Positions 53,007 through 60,805 of a stretch of DNA of 64,000 nucleotides are shown in pieces; within the stretch, counting starts at the first letter, position 1, and the number at the start of each line of letters is the position of its first letter. A program made the translations under genes and the position numbers. The notes under the pieces were generated by a model. That model saw only the letters and a program-made list of their open reading frames with translations, had not been told where the DNA came from and did not search any database. The stretch is from Aminivibrio pyruvatiphilus (GTDB lineage: Bacteria > Synergistota > Synergistia > Synergistales > Aminobacteriaceae), in the NCBI RefSeq assembly GCF_004366815.1, contig NZ_SORI01000001.1:62001-126000 (forward strand). Reading direction: 5' to 3'.

Positions 53007-53978
53007 ATGGCACAAATGACCTATATGGAAGCGCTCAGGGACGGAATGCGGATGGAGATGCGCCGGGACAGGAACGTCTTTCTCGCCGGAGAGGACGTGG
53101 GGTTCTTCGGCGGGTGTTTCGGCCAGACGGCGGGCCTCTTCGACGAGTTCGGCAAGGAGCGGGTAGTGGATACCCCGATCACGGAGACCGCGATCCTGGG
53201 ACTCGGCGTCGGTTCTGCCGCAGCAGGGCTCCGTCCGATCGTCGAGCTGATGTTCATGGACTTCATGGGTGTCTGCATGGACGAGATCAACAACCAGGCC
53301 GCCAAGATGCGCTACATGTTCGGCGGAAAGGCCAAGCTCCCGATGGTGGTCCGCACCACGTGCGGCGCGGGAATGTCCGCAGCCGGGCAGCATTCGCAGT
53401 CGCTGGAGGCCTGGCTTGCCCATATTCCCGGGGTCAAGGTGGTCATGCCCGCGACTCCGGCCGACGCCAAGGGGCTGATGGAAGGTGCCGTCCGTGACGA
53501 CAATCCCGTCTTCTTCATCGAGCACAAGGGGCTCTTCGGGCTCTCGGGCGAGGTGCCCGAAGGGGAGTACGTCGTGCCTCCGGGGAAGGCGGCCGTGCTC
53601 CGAGAGGGGAAGGATGTCTCCCTGATAGCGTGGTCGGCGATGGTCCACAGGGCGCTCGCCGCCGCGGACATTCTGGAGAAGGAAGGGATCTCCGCCGAGG
53701 TGGTCGATCTGCGGAGCATCGTGCCGCTGGACAAGAAAGCGGTTCTCGACTCCGTCTGCAAGACGGGGCGGGCCGTCGTCATCCACGAGGCCTGCCGTAC
53801 CGGCGGCTTCGGCGGCGAGATCGCAGCCATAATCGCCGACGAGGCCTTCGACAGCCTCAACGCGCCGGTGAAGCGGGTCACCGCGCCCGACACGCCGGTT
53901 CCGTTCAACGCGCGGCTGGAGAAGCTCTACATACCGAGCGCGGAAAAAGTCGTCCTTACCGTCAAGGAACTCTTTTAA
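53007..53978 (+). CDS. acoB: Acetoin/pyruvate-type dehydrogenase E1 component, beta subunit (first cluster)
   Basis: 323 residues from ATG 53007 (MAQMTYMEAL), ten bases after AAGGAG; a GTG three codons earlier is too near the site. Typical E1beta: FLAGEDVGFFGGCFGQTAGL, VVDTPITETAILGLGVGSAAAGLRPIVELMFMDF, AGQHSQSLEAWLAHIPGVKVVMPATPADAKGL and VVDLRSIVPLD. It forms the alpha2beta2 E1 with acoA just upstream. Confidence 0.88.
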   Translation: MAQMTYMEALRDGMRMEMRRDRNVFLAGEDVGFFGGCFGQTAGLFDEFGKERVVDTPITETAILGLGVGSAAAGLRPIVELMFMDFMGVCMDEINNQAAKMRYMFGGKAKLPMVVRTTCGAGMSAAGQHSQSLEAWLAHIPGVKVVMPATPADAKGLMEGAVRDDNPVFFIEHKGLFGLSGEVPEGEYVVPPGKAAVLREGKDVSLIAWSAMVHRALAAADILEKEGISAEVVDLRSIVPLDKKAVLDSVCKTGRAVVIHEACRTGGFGGEIAAIIADEAFDSLNAPVKRVTAPDTPVPFNARLEKLYIPSAEKVVLTVKELF

Positions 53979-54016
53979 TTCCCCTCAGGCGGCCGGGAAA
54001 GGGGAGACGCTTCATC

Positions 54017-55045
54017 ATGGGAAAAGACGCTTCTGTAGGAATCATCGCCAACCCCGCGTCGGGAAAGGATATCCGGCGCCTGGTCGCCTACGGCACGGTC
54101 TTCGACAATCAGGAGAAGGTGAACATTGTCCGGCGGATCCTGCTGGCCCTCGACGCCCTCGGCGTGGGATGCGTGCTTGCGATGCCGGACTACTACGGAA
54201 TCGTCCGCAGGGCGGCGGAAGGGGTGCGCTCCGACCGCCCCCTGCGCCTCGACGTCGAGATGCTCGACATGCCTCTCACCGGCACGCAGATCGACTCGCA
54301 GCGCGCGGCGGAACTCCTCTGCACGGAGGGGTGCGGCTGCATCGTCACGCTGGGAGGGGACGGAACGAACCGGATGGTCGCGAAGGGGTGCAGAGATGTC
54401 CCCCTGATGCCCGTCTCCACGGGGACGAACAATGTTTTCCCCCTGCTCATCGAGGGGACGACGGCGGGGCTCGCCGCCGGAGTGGCGGCGCTTGGCTGCG
54501 GCGAGGGCTGTACGGTCCGCAGGAGCAAGAAGCTCACTATCTTCAAGAACGGGGAAGCCTCGGACATCGCCCTCATAGACGCGGTTGTGCTGCAGAGCCG
54601 CTTCATCGGCAGCCGTGCGATGTGGGAGGTGGAAAACATGCGCTGCTGTGCGGTAACGAGGGGAGAGCCGCACAACATAGGTGTCGCCTCCGTCGTGGGA
54701 AACCTCTCCCCGATCACGCCGGAGGATCCGCACGGCGGTTTTCTGCAGTTCGATCCGCAGCGCGCGGATGTCTTTGCCCCTATCGCGCCGGGGCTCTTTC
54801 TGCCCGCGGGGGTGGCGTCGTTCAGGACCTTCCGGTCCGGCGAGGAGATTGAGGTAGCTCCGGTCCCCAGCATCATAGCTCTCGACGGCGAGCGGGAAGT
54901 GGATCTGCACGCCGGAGACTCTGCCTCCATCCGGCTCGACAGGGACGGTCCCCGCGTGGTGGACGTGCCCGCCGCACTGCGCTGGGCGGCGGAGAGCGGT
55001 TTTTTCCGCGACGCGGTGCGTCTGCGGCGGCTTGCGCCCCTTTGA
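54017..55045 (+). CDS. acoX: AcoX-like ATP-NAD kinase family protein
   Basis: 342 residues, NAD kinase/diacylglycerol kinase fold: GIIANPASGKDIRRLV at the start (the NPxSG motif), VTLGGDGTNRMVAKG (GGDGT, about 113-118), then MPVSTGTNNVFP. Such proteins lie between E1 and E2 genes in several aco clusters; their role is unknown. Metabolite phosphorylation is possible. ATG 54017 follows ggggagacgc. A long in-frame extension upstream overlaps acoB and is rejected. Confidence 0.8.
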   Translation: MGKDASVGIIANPASGKDIRRLVAYGTVFDNQEKVNIVRRILLALDALGVGCVLAMPDYYGIVRRAAEGVRSDRPLRLDVEMLDMPLTGTQIDSQRAAELLCTEGCGCIVTLGGDGTNRMVAKGCRDVPLMPVSTGTNNVFPLLIEGTTAGLAAGVAALGCGEGCTVRRSKKLTIFKNGEASDIALIDAVVLQSRFIGSRAMWEVENMRCCAVTRGEPHNIGVASVVGNLSPITPEDPHGGFLQFDPQRADVFAPIAPGLFLPAGVASFRTFRSGEEIEVAPVPSIIALDGEREVDLHAGDSASIRLDRDGPRVVDVPAALRWAAESGFFRDAVRLRRLAPL

Positions 55046-55072
55046 CGCTGCGCACACACTCTGCCCGGGGTC

Positions 55073-55100
55073 TCCTCTTGATTATTGAGCGGCCCCGGGC
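55073..55100 (+). terminator. Intercistronic hairpin before acoC
   Basis: Eight-base-pair stem gcccgggg / ccccgggc with a 12-base loop, followed by attt. It could attenuate acoC expression or stabilise the upstream mRNA. Confidence 0.4.
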
Positions 55101-55158
55101 ATTTGGCGGCGGCGGGAGATGCCTCCGTCCGCCGGCGGACTGAAAGAGAGGCAAGAAG

Positions 55159-56412
55159 ATGGCTGTTGAACTTGTGATGCCCAAAATGGGGCTGACGATG
55201 ACCGTGGGTTCCGTCGGAAAGTGGCTGAAAAAGGAGGGCGAAGCTGTCGCGAAAGGGGAGCGCGTCGCGGAAGTGCTCACCGAAAAGATCACCAATCTCG
55301 TCGAATCTCCGGCGGACGGCGTGCTGCTGCGCATCGTCGCTCCGGAGGGGACCTCGCTCCCCATCGGCGGAGTGATGGGGTATGTCGGTGCGGCAGGCGA
55401 GAAGGTTCCCGGCCTGCCGTCCGTCGCCGCCGTTCCGAAGGAGGAGCCCGCCGCCGGGCCGGTTCCGCAGGGCGCATCGGGAGGTTTGGCCGGGGAGCGG
55501 CCGTCCCCCGTCAGAATATCCCCTGTGGCGAGGAAAATGGCTCTGGAGCACAACATCGAATATGCGTACCTGAGGGGAACCGGACCCGGCGGGAGAATTA
55601 CGAAGGAGGATATCGAGGCGGTGCTGGCATCTCCGGATGCCGCTCCGCAGGCTTTTCTTCCCGCAGCCGGATTCGACGGGGCGCCGATCCCCGGAGCGAC
55701 TTCCCCGGATGAGCCCCTTACGGGCTTCGTCGACGAGCGTCCGTACTCCGGGGTCCGGCGGATCATCGGCGATCGCATGCTCTCGAGCTGGAGCGTTGCG
55801 CCCAAGGTGACCCATCACGCACGGGCGGACGCGAAGGCCCTTCTGGAGTTGCGAGCCTCCATCAATGAAATGCTGGAGAAGGAGCAGCGCTTCACCGTGA
55901 CCGACATGCTGGTGAAGATCACAGCCATGGCGCTCCGGCAGAAGCTCTTCATGAATGTCTCGCTGCGCGGCGAGCGCATCGTCACGTTCCGCGAGGTGCA
56001 CCTGGGCGTCGCCGTGGCGCTCGAAGGGGCGCTGATCGTGCCGGTGATCCGGAACGCCGACGAAAAGAGCCTGACCCGCATCAGCCGCGAGCTGAAGGAC
56101 CTTTCCAGAAGAGCGAGGGAGAACGCGCTCGCTCCGGAGGAGATCTCCGGAGGCACTTTTACGCTGACCAACCTGGGTGGATACCGTTCCACGGAGTTCT
56201 TCACGCCCATCATCAACCAGCCGGAATCGGCCATTCTGGGTATAGGCAGGACGAACGACATGCCCGCCGCAGTGGACGGAGAGGTCGTGGTGCGGCCGAT
56301 GATGGCGCTCTCGCTGGCCCACGACCACAGGGTCATAGACGGCGCCCCGGCGGCGGAGTTTCTCGCCCTGCTGATTGAGCTGATCGAAAAGCCGCTTCAG
56401 GTCTTACTCTGA
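55159..56412 (+). CDS. acoC: Dihydrolipoamide acyltransferase E2 component (first cluster)
   Basis: 417 residues. One lipoyl domain (1-80) with the likely lipoylated K43 in VLTEKITNLVES; an Ala/Pro linker; an E3-binding domain at about 115-155 (ISPVARKMALEHNIE...GTGPGGRITKEDIEAVL); a catalytic domain to the end with GTFTLTNLGGYRSTEFFTPIINQPESAILGIG and HDHRVIDGAPAAEFLALL (catalytic His/Asp). It takes the acyl group from E1 to CoA. The E3 gene is not in the window. Confidence 0.9.
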   Translation: MAVELVMPKMGLTMTVGSVGKWLKKEGEAVAKGERVAEVLTEKITNLVESPADGVLLRIVAPEGTSLPIGGVMGYVGAAGEKVPGLPSVAAVPKEEPAAGPVPQGASGGLAGERPSPVRISPVARKMALEHNIEYAYLRGTGPGGRITKEDIEAVLASPDAAPQAFLPAAGFDGAPIPGATSPDEPLTGFVDERPYSGVRRIIGDRMLSSWSVAPKVTHHARADAKALLELRASINEMLEKEQRFTVTDMLVKITAMALRQKLFMNVSLRGERIVTFREVHLGVAVALEGALIVPVIRNADEKSLTRISRELKDLSRRARENALAPEEISGGTFTLTNLGGYRSTEFFTPIINQPESAILGIGRTNDMPAAVDGEVVVRPMMALSLAHDHRVIDGAPAAEFLALLIELIEKPLQVLL

Positions 56413-56470
56413 GGCGTAGAACAGCGAAAAGCGCCGGCGACGCCGGGAGTACATGGAAAGAGGGTGCGGA

Positions 56471-56981
56471 ATGGATTCGTGGAAGGGGTGCGCGTATACC
56501 ACGCTGATCGTCTTCGGATACCTGGTGCGGGAGAACAAGGTCCTGATCGTCCGCAGGGCGAACGACCCCTACAAGGGGCAGCGCTCCGTCCCCGGGGGGC
56601 GGAAGCAGCGTGGGGAGACCCTGTGCGAGGCGCTGGTGCGCGAAATGGAGGAGGAGACAGGATGCAGGGTGCGAAGCATGGAGTACGCAGGGATGCTCCA
56701 TGCGCTCGTCGAAGGGCGGGATATGGAGTACCTCTCAGTCTACTTCATCTCGCGCGACTTCGAGGGGGGAGCCCCGCGGCAGCGAGGAGGGGACCGTCGA
56801 GTGGATGGATATCGACGAGAGCCTTTCGATGAAGGACATGCACCCGACCTACCTTCGCCTCGTACCGTACATCCTGAAGGGGAACTGCCCGGTGGAGGGA
56901 TCTGTGCGGATTTCGGCAGACGGCAAGTCGGAGTACAGGCTCTTCGGACCGGGGGAACGCTCCGCTCCGGAAGGGCTGTAG
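56471..56981 (+). pseudogene. Nudix hydrolase gene with a frameshift in a G6 run
   Basis: The first frame codes MDSWKGCAYTTLIVFGYLV and a perfect Nudix box GRKQRGETLCEALVREMEEETGC. At 56764-56769 a run of six G breaks the frame; with five G the reading continues as EPRGSEEGTVEWMDIDESL and ends at 56981 with a normal Nudix C-terminus. The gene is thus split by one extra base: a recent mutation, a sequencing error in a homopolymer, or slippage. Uninterrupted size would be about 170 residues, as usual for Nudix enzymes that hydrolyse nucleoside diphosphate derivatives. Read in the first frame alone, the product would run to 57079 with an unrelated tail. Confidence 0.7.
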
Positions 56982-57024
56982 AGACGGGGCGACGAGAAAA
57001 TGTGGACCGTACCGGGGTGAAGAA

Positions 57025-57056
57025 CAGGGGAAGCTCCTGCGAAGGAGCTTCCCCTG
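57025..57056 (+). terminator. Hairpin at the end of the first aco block
   Basis: Perfect 14-bp stem caggggaagctcct / aggagcttcccctg with loop gcga, followed by aattattt. Probably ends the acoABXC-Nudix transcript. Confidence 0.7.
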
Positions 57057-57127
57057 AATTATTTCATCCCCTGGGCTAAGAGACGTTGTCTCCGCCGGGA
57101 TTTTGATTTCTCCGCAAACCAAGCCGG

Positions 57128-57224
57128 CGGCGGACAGGAAGAAGGAGCGGGAGCCTATAGTTTCTGCCCCGCAGCAGCAGAAGAATAAAAGTCCCTTTCC
57201 GGGAACTCCCGGAAAGGGACTTTT
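57128..57224 (+). repeat. Direct repeat B, right flank of the acoABXC block
   Basis: Degenerate copy of 51641-51740: the same 19-base run, then gcgggagcct, gtttctgc and the gtccctttccgg stem. The coding frame of the gene end is not preserved upstream, so this is a duplicated tail without its gene. Confidence 0.8.
57187..57224 (+). terminator. Intrinsic terminator within direct repeat B
   Basis: Left arm 57187-57203 and right arm 57208-57224 (17 bp, loop aact), ending in TTTTT. Confidence 0.93.
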
Positions 57225-57245
57225 TGTTCATTTTTCTTTTTCAGC

Positions 57246-57275
57246 TTGACATTTATGTTCTTATGAGGGTATCCT
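57246..57275 (+). promoter_or_regulatory. Promoter candidate for gntR
   Basis: TTGACA (57246-57251) with TATCCT at 57270-57275, spacer 18. AT-rich surroundings. Confidence 0.45.
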
Positions 57276-57291
57276 ATCAAATGTATATAGG

Positions 57292-57312
57292 TTGTATTTT
57301 CCTTGCATACAA
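57292..57312. promoter_or_regulatory. Inverted repeat TTGTAT-N9-ATACAA, candidate GntR operator
   Basis: Perfect six-base arms, 39-59 bases upstream of the gntR start and just after its promoter, placed where an autoregulator would bind. Confidence 0.45.
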
Positions 57313-57350
57313 GAAAGAGCGGTCCACCATCCGCGAGAGGGGCGTTCCGA

Positions 57351-58004
57351 GTGCGCAAAAAAAAGAAAGACCAGGCGTATGAAGAAATCCGGAAACTGGT
57401 CCTCCAGAGACGGTCCACCGACCGGTTCTCTTTTTCCGAGAATTCCCTGGCGGCGGAAATGCGCATGAGCCGCACTCCCATCCGGGAAGCCCTGCAGCGC
57501 CTTCAGATGGAAGGCTTTATCGAGATTCACCCGAACCGGGGCGTGGTTATTCCCGAGGTTTCGGTGGTCGAGGTGAACGAGACGTTTGCCCTCCGTATGG
57601 CCGTCGAAGAGTTCGTCATCCGGGAGATGACGCCGCAGATGACCCCGGAAAACATCGGCGAGATGGACCTGTACCTTTCCCGCCAGAAGGAAGCCATGGA
57701 ACGGAACGATGTCCTGGAATACCTCAGGCACGACAAGGATTTTCATGACCTCTTCTTCCGTTTATACGCCAATTCCCTGATTTTCAACACCATACAGCGT
57801 GTCCTCGACCGGTTTTACTCCATGGGAACCAACGTGCTGAGGCGGCCGGGGAGCGTCCAGCGCTCCTTCGCGGAACACTGTGCCGTCGCCGATGCCGTTC
57901 GGAACGGCGACGGTGAAAAGGCTGCCTCGGCCATGCATGCCCACCTGATCACGGGAAAAAACAATGTTCTTTCCATTCCGGGAAATATCGAGAGCGTCGT
58001 GTGA
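57351..58004 (+). CDS. GntR-family transcriptional regulator, FadR (FCD) subfamily
   Basis: 217 residues from a GTG at 57351 with GAGAGGGG upstream; an earlier in-frame TTG lies within the operator and is less likely. The winged helix (about 5-70) has FSENSLAAEMRMSRTPIREALQRLQMEGFIEIHPNRGVVI. The C-terminal FCD helices hold likely metal ligands in HDKDFHDLFFR and SFAEHCAVADAVRNGD ... AMHAHL. These regulators sense organic acids. It probably controls the dehydrogenase-TRAP operon that follows, and perhaps itself. Effector unknown. Confidence 0.9.
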   Translation: MRKKKKDQAYEEIRKLVLQRRSTDRFSFSENSLAAEMRMSRTPIREALQRLQMEGFIEIHPNRGVVIPEVSVVEVNETFALRMAVEEFVIREMTPQMTPENIGEMDLYLSRQKEAMERNDVLEYLRHDKDFHDLFFRLYANSLIFNTIQRVLDRFYSMGTNVLRRPGSVQRSFAEHCAVADAVRNGDGEKAASAMHAHLITGKNNVLSIPGNIESVV

Positions 58005-58186
58005 CGGTCCCGTTGTTTAAACGCTGTGGCATCGAGTTTTCTACTGATAGCATTTCAATTCCGGGTTCAGCTTCAGAAAGGGGGGTGCTTTTCGCCGCTC
58101 CGTACTCCTGCGGTGAGCGGCGCGCGGCGGAGCCTGTCCGCCGGGGGCAGAGGAACCAAGACCAGAATTCTGACGAGGTGATCTTC

Positions 58187-59191
58187 ATGTGTGCAATGCC
58201 GGTACGGAAAGAGGCGACTCTTCCTCTTGCACGGTACGATAAAGAAACGCTGAAGTTTTTCTATGAGACCATGGTGAAGATCCGCAATTTCGAACTCACC
58301 GTGGAGAAATTTTTCTTTGACGGAGAGATCCCCGGGTTCGTCCACCTGTACATCGGCGAGGAAGCCACTGCCACGGGCGTCATGGCGAACCTGAGAAAGA
58401 CCGACTATATCCAGAGCACCCACAGGGGGCACGGCCACACCATCGCCAAGGGCGCCGACCTGAAGCACATGATGGCCGAGCTGTTCGGAAAGAGCACGGG
58501 AAGCTGCAAAGGCAAGGGCGGCTCCATGCACATCGCCGACTTCAGCGTGGGCATGCTGGGCGCCAACGGCATCGTGGGCGGCGGTTTCACCATGGCCACC
58601 GGCGCGGCGCTCGCCCAGAAGATGCAGAAGACCGACGGCGTCGCCGTGGCCTTTTTCGGCGACGGCGCCTCCAACAGGGGAACCTTCCACGAGGCCGCCA
58701 ACATGGCCGCGGCATGGAAACTTCCCGTGATCTTCCTCTGCGAGAACAACCAGTGGGCCTCCACCACCCCCTACCGGACCACCACCTCGGTGGACGACAT
58801 CGCCGACCGGGCCCAGGGCTACGGCATGCCAGGCGTGATCGTGGACGGCAACGACGTGTTCGCCGTGTACGAGGCCGCGAAGGAGCTCATCGAGCGGGCC
58901 CGCAGGGGAGAAGGGCCTGCGATCCTCGAGTGCAAGACCTATCGGATCAAGGGCCATTTCGTTGGCGACCCCGAGATGTACCGCACCAAGGAAGAGGTCC
59001 AGAAGGTCCTCGAAGAGACGGACCCCATCCCCCGGTTCGAGGCCAGGGTTCTCAAGGCCAAGGCCATGACGAAAAAAGAGCTTGAGACCATCAGGACCAG
59101 GGTGGAGAAGGAGCTTGCCGAGGCGCTGGAGTTCGCCCGTACCTCTCCGGAACCCGAAGTGTCTGCCCTGTATGAAGGGCTCTATGTGTAA
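58187..59191 (+). CDS. Acetoin/2-oxoacid dehydrogenase E1 component, alpha subunit (second cluster)
   Basis: 334 residues from ATG 58187 (MCAMPVRKE), six bases after GAGGTG; about 60 upstream in-frame codons have no site and look non-coding. It has GFVHLYIGEEATATGVMANL, STHRGHGHTIAKGA, the TPP motif GDGASNRGTFHEAANMAAAWKLPVIFLCENN and RIKGHFVGDP. Closely related to acoA at 52012. Opens an operon with E1beta, a PCC protein, TRAP genes and E2; gntR precedes it. The 182-base gap after gntR shows no clear promoter. Confidence 0.9.
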   Translation: MCAMPVRKEATLPLARYDKETLKFFYETMVKIRNFELTVEKFFFDGEIPGFVHLYIGEEATATGVMANLRKTDYIQSTHRGHGHTIAKGADLKHMMAELFGKSTGSCKGKGGSMHIADFSVGMLGANGIVGGGFTMATGAALAQKMQKTDGVAVAFFGDGASNRGTFHEAANMAAAWKLPVIFLCENNQWASTTPYRTTTSVDDIADRAQGYGMPGVIVDGNDVFAVYEAAKELIERARRGEGPAILECKTYRIKGHFVGDPEMYRTKEEVQKVLEETDPIPRFEARVLKAKAMTKKELETIRTRVEKELAEALEFARTSPEPEVSALYEGLYV

Positions 59192-59204
59192 GGCGGTGGA
59201 CAGA

Positions 59205-60176
59205 ATGAAGACAATCACTTTTTCCCAGGCAACCCTTGAAGCCATGCAGGAGGAGATGGCCCGGGACGAACGGGTGTTCGTCATGGGCGAGGACATCGCC
59301 CGCCAGGGCGGAATTTTCGGCCAGTTCAAGGGCCTTCCCGCCCAGTTCGGAACCGGACGGGTCATGGACACCCCCATCAGCGAGACGGCCATCGTCGGTG
59401 CCTGCATCGGCGCCGCTCTCGCGGGAATGCGTCCCGTGGCGGACATGCACTTCGCCGACTTTGCCGGGGTCTGCTTCGACGAGATTTACAACCAGATGGC
59501 CAAGATATACTACATGTTCGGCGGTCAGAAGCCCGTCTCCATGGTGCTCCGGGCCCCGGACGGCCTCGTGAACCAGGCCGCTGCCCAGCACTCCCAGTCC
59601 CTCGAGGCCTTTTTCTGCCACATTCCCGGCCTGAAAGTGGTCATCCCCTCCAACCCGGCGGATGCCAAGGGCCTCCTGAAGGCAGCCATCAGGGACGACA
59701 ACCCCGTCATCTACTTCGAGCACAAGGCTCTCTTCTCCATGAAGGGGGAGGTTCCCGAGGAGGAGTATGTCACTCCCATCGGCAAGGCGAAGGTGGTCCG
59801 GGAAGGAAAAGATGTCACCCTCGTGTCCTATTCCATGACCATGAATCTTGCGGTCAAGGCAGCCGACATGCTTGAAAAAGAGGGGATCAGCGTGGAGCTC
59901 ATCGACCTGAGGACCATTTCTCCCATCGATAAAGAGACGATCCTCAATTCTGTGGCAAAGACGTCCCGGCTCGCCATCGCCCACGAAGCGGTGAAGCAGG
60001 GCGGCGTGGGCGCCGAAATATCGGCCATTGTCGCCGAAGAGGCCATCGACTGCCTCGACGCCCCCATCGTCCGGGTGGGCGCTCCCTTCACCCCGGTGCC
60101 CTTTGCCCGGCCGCTGGAGCAGGCCTACCGCATCACCCCCGACAAGATCGCCGCGGCGGTCCGGGGAATGATGTAA
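59205..60176 (+). CDS. Acetoin/2-oxoacid dehydrogenase E1 component, beta subunit (second cluster)
   Basis: 323 residues from ATG 59205 (MKTITFSQA), preceded by aaggcggtgg. E1beta hallmarks: VFVMGEDIARQGGIFGQFKGL, VMDTPISETAIVGACIGAALAGMRPVADMHFADF, AAQHSQSLEAFFCHIPGLKVVIPSNPADAKGL, ELIDLRTISPIDKETIL. It pairs with the E1alpha 13 bases upstream. Substrate unknown; the TRAP transporter in this operon suggests an imported oxoacid or a related carboxylate. Confidence 0.9.
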   Translation: MKTITFSQATLEAMQEEMARDERVFVMGEDIARQGGIFGQFKGLPAQFGTGRVMDTPISETAIVGACIGAALAGMRPVADMHFADFAGVCFDEIYNQMAKIYYMFGGQKPVSMVLRAPDGLVNQAAAQHSQSLEAFFCHIPGLKVVIPSNPADAKGLLKAAIRDDNPVIYFEHKALFSMKGEVPEEEYVTPIGKAKVVREGKDVTLVSYSMTMNLAVKAADMLEKEGISVELIDLRTISPIDKETILNSVAKTSRLAIAHEAVKQGGVGAEISAIVAEEAIDCLDAPIVRVGAPFTPVPFARPLEQAYRITPDKIAAAVRGMM

Positions 60177-60191
60177 GAGGGGGAAACGAAC

Positions 60192-60683
60192 GTGTCAGCG
60201 GAGAGAGTCTCCTCGGCCCCGGGCACCATCTCGGCGACGGTTCTCGGGAGAATCGCCCCGGGTGAGGACCTTTTTGCCGCCGTCAGGGAAATCTGCACCC
60301 GCCACGGTATCCGGTCGGGGCATATCGCCACCATGATCGGCAGCCTCCGGTCGGCGGACGTGGTCTGCGTGACCCCGGACCCCGAAACCCCGGGGAGGGC
60401 GGTCTACCTCGAACCGCTCCGCATGGAGGGCTGCATCGAACTGATCACCGTCGCGGGCATTATCGGTGAGGATGACAGGGGAGAACTCTCCGTCCACCTG
60501 CACGGCGTTCTCGCGGGAAGCGACATGAAACCCGTGGCGGGACATCTCGCCGACAGGGGAGAAAACCGGGTGCTCGCCACCGCGGAAGTTGTGATCAATG
60601 GTTTTTCCGGAGCGGAATTCGTCCGCTCTTTCGACGAAGAAACAGGGTTCGTGCTGTTCAAGGTCCGCCCCGCCGGTCCCTGA
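60192..60683 (+). CDS. PCC/PPC (DUF296, PF03479-like) domain protein
   Basis: 163 residues from GTG 60192. It shows the PPC pattern: an early LGRIAPGEDLFAAVREICTRHGIRSGHIATMIGSLRSADVVCV, a central ELITVAGIIG, then HLHGVLAGSDMKPVAGHLADRGENRVLATAEVVI, which resembles the conserved H-x-H-ligand region of bacterial members. Bacterial single-domain PCC proteins form trimers that bind metal or small ligands; their roles are mostly unknown. Placed between E1beta and the TRAP binding protein, it may act on or sense the pathway substrate. Confidence 0.75.
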   Translation: MSAERVSSAPGTISATVLGRIAPGEDLFAAVREICTRHGIRSGHIATMIGSLRSADVVCVTPDPETPGRAVYLEPLRMEGCIELITVAGIIGEDDRGELSVHLHGVLAGSDMKPVAGHLADRGENRVLATAEVVINGFSGAEFVRSFDEETGFVLFKVRPAGP

Positions 60684-60805
60684 TCGGGCCGGGCGGGGGT
60701 CATCCTGTTGCGGCGGGAGGTGATCGGTCCCGTAGGGCGAACAGGCACCACAACGCGCTGTAGTCAAGAGAAGGTTTCATACCACATACTCAGGAGGTTG
60801 AGGGA

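Noticed and set aside
56971-57079. The C-terminal tail of the Nudix gene in its first frame
   Set aside because: After the G6 run the first frame is Arg/Gly-rich and crosses a hairpin; the neighbouring frame carries the normal Nudix ending.
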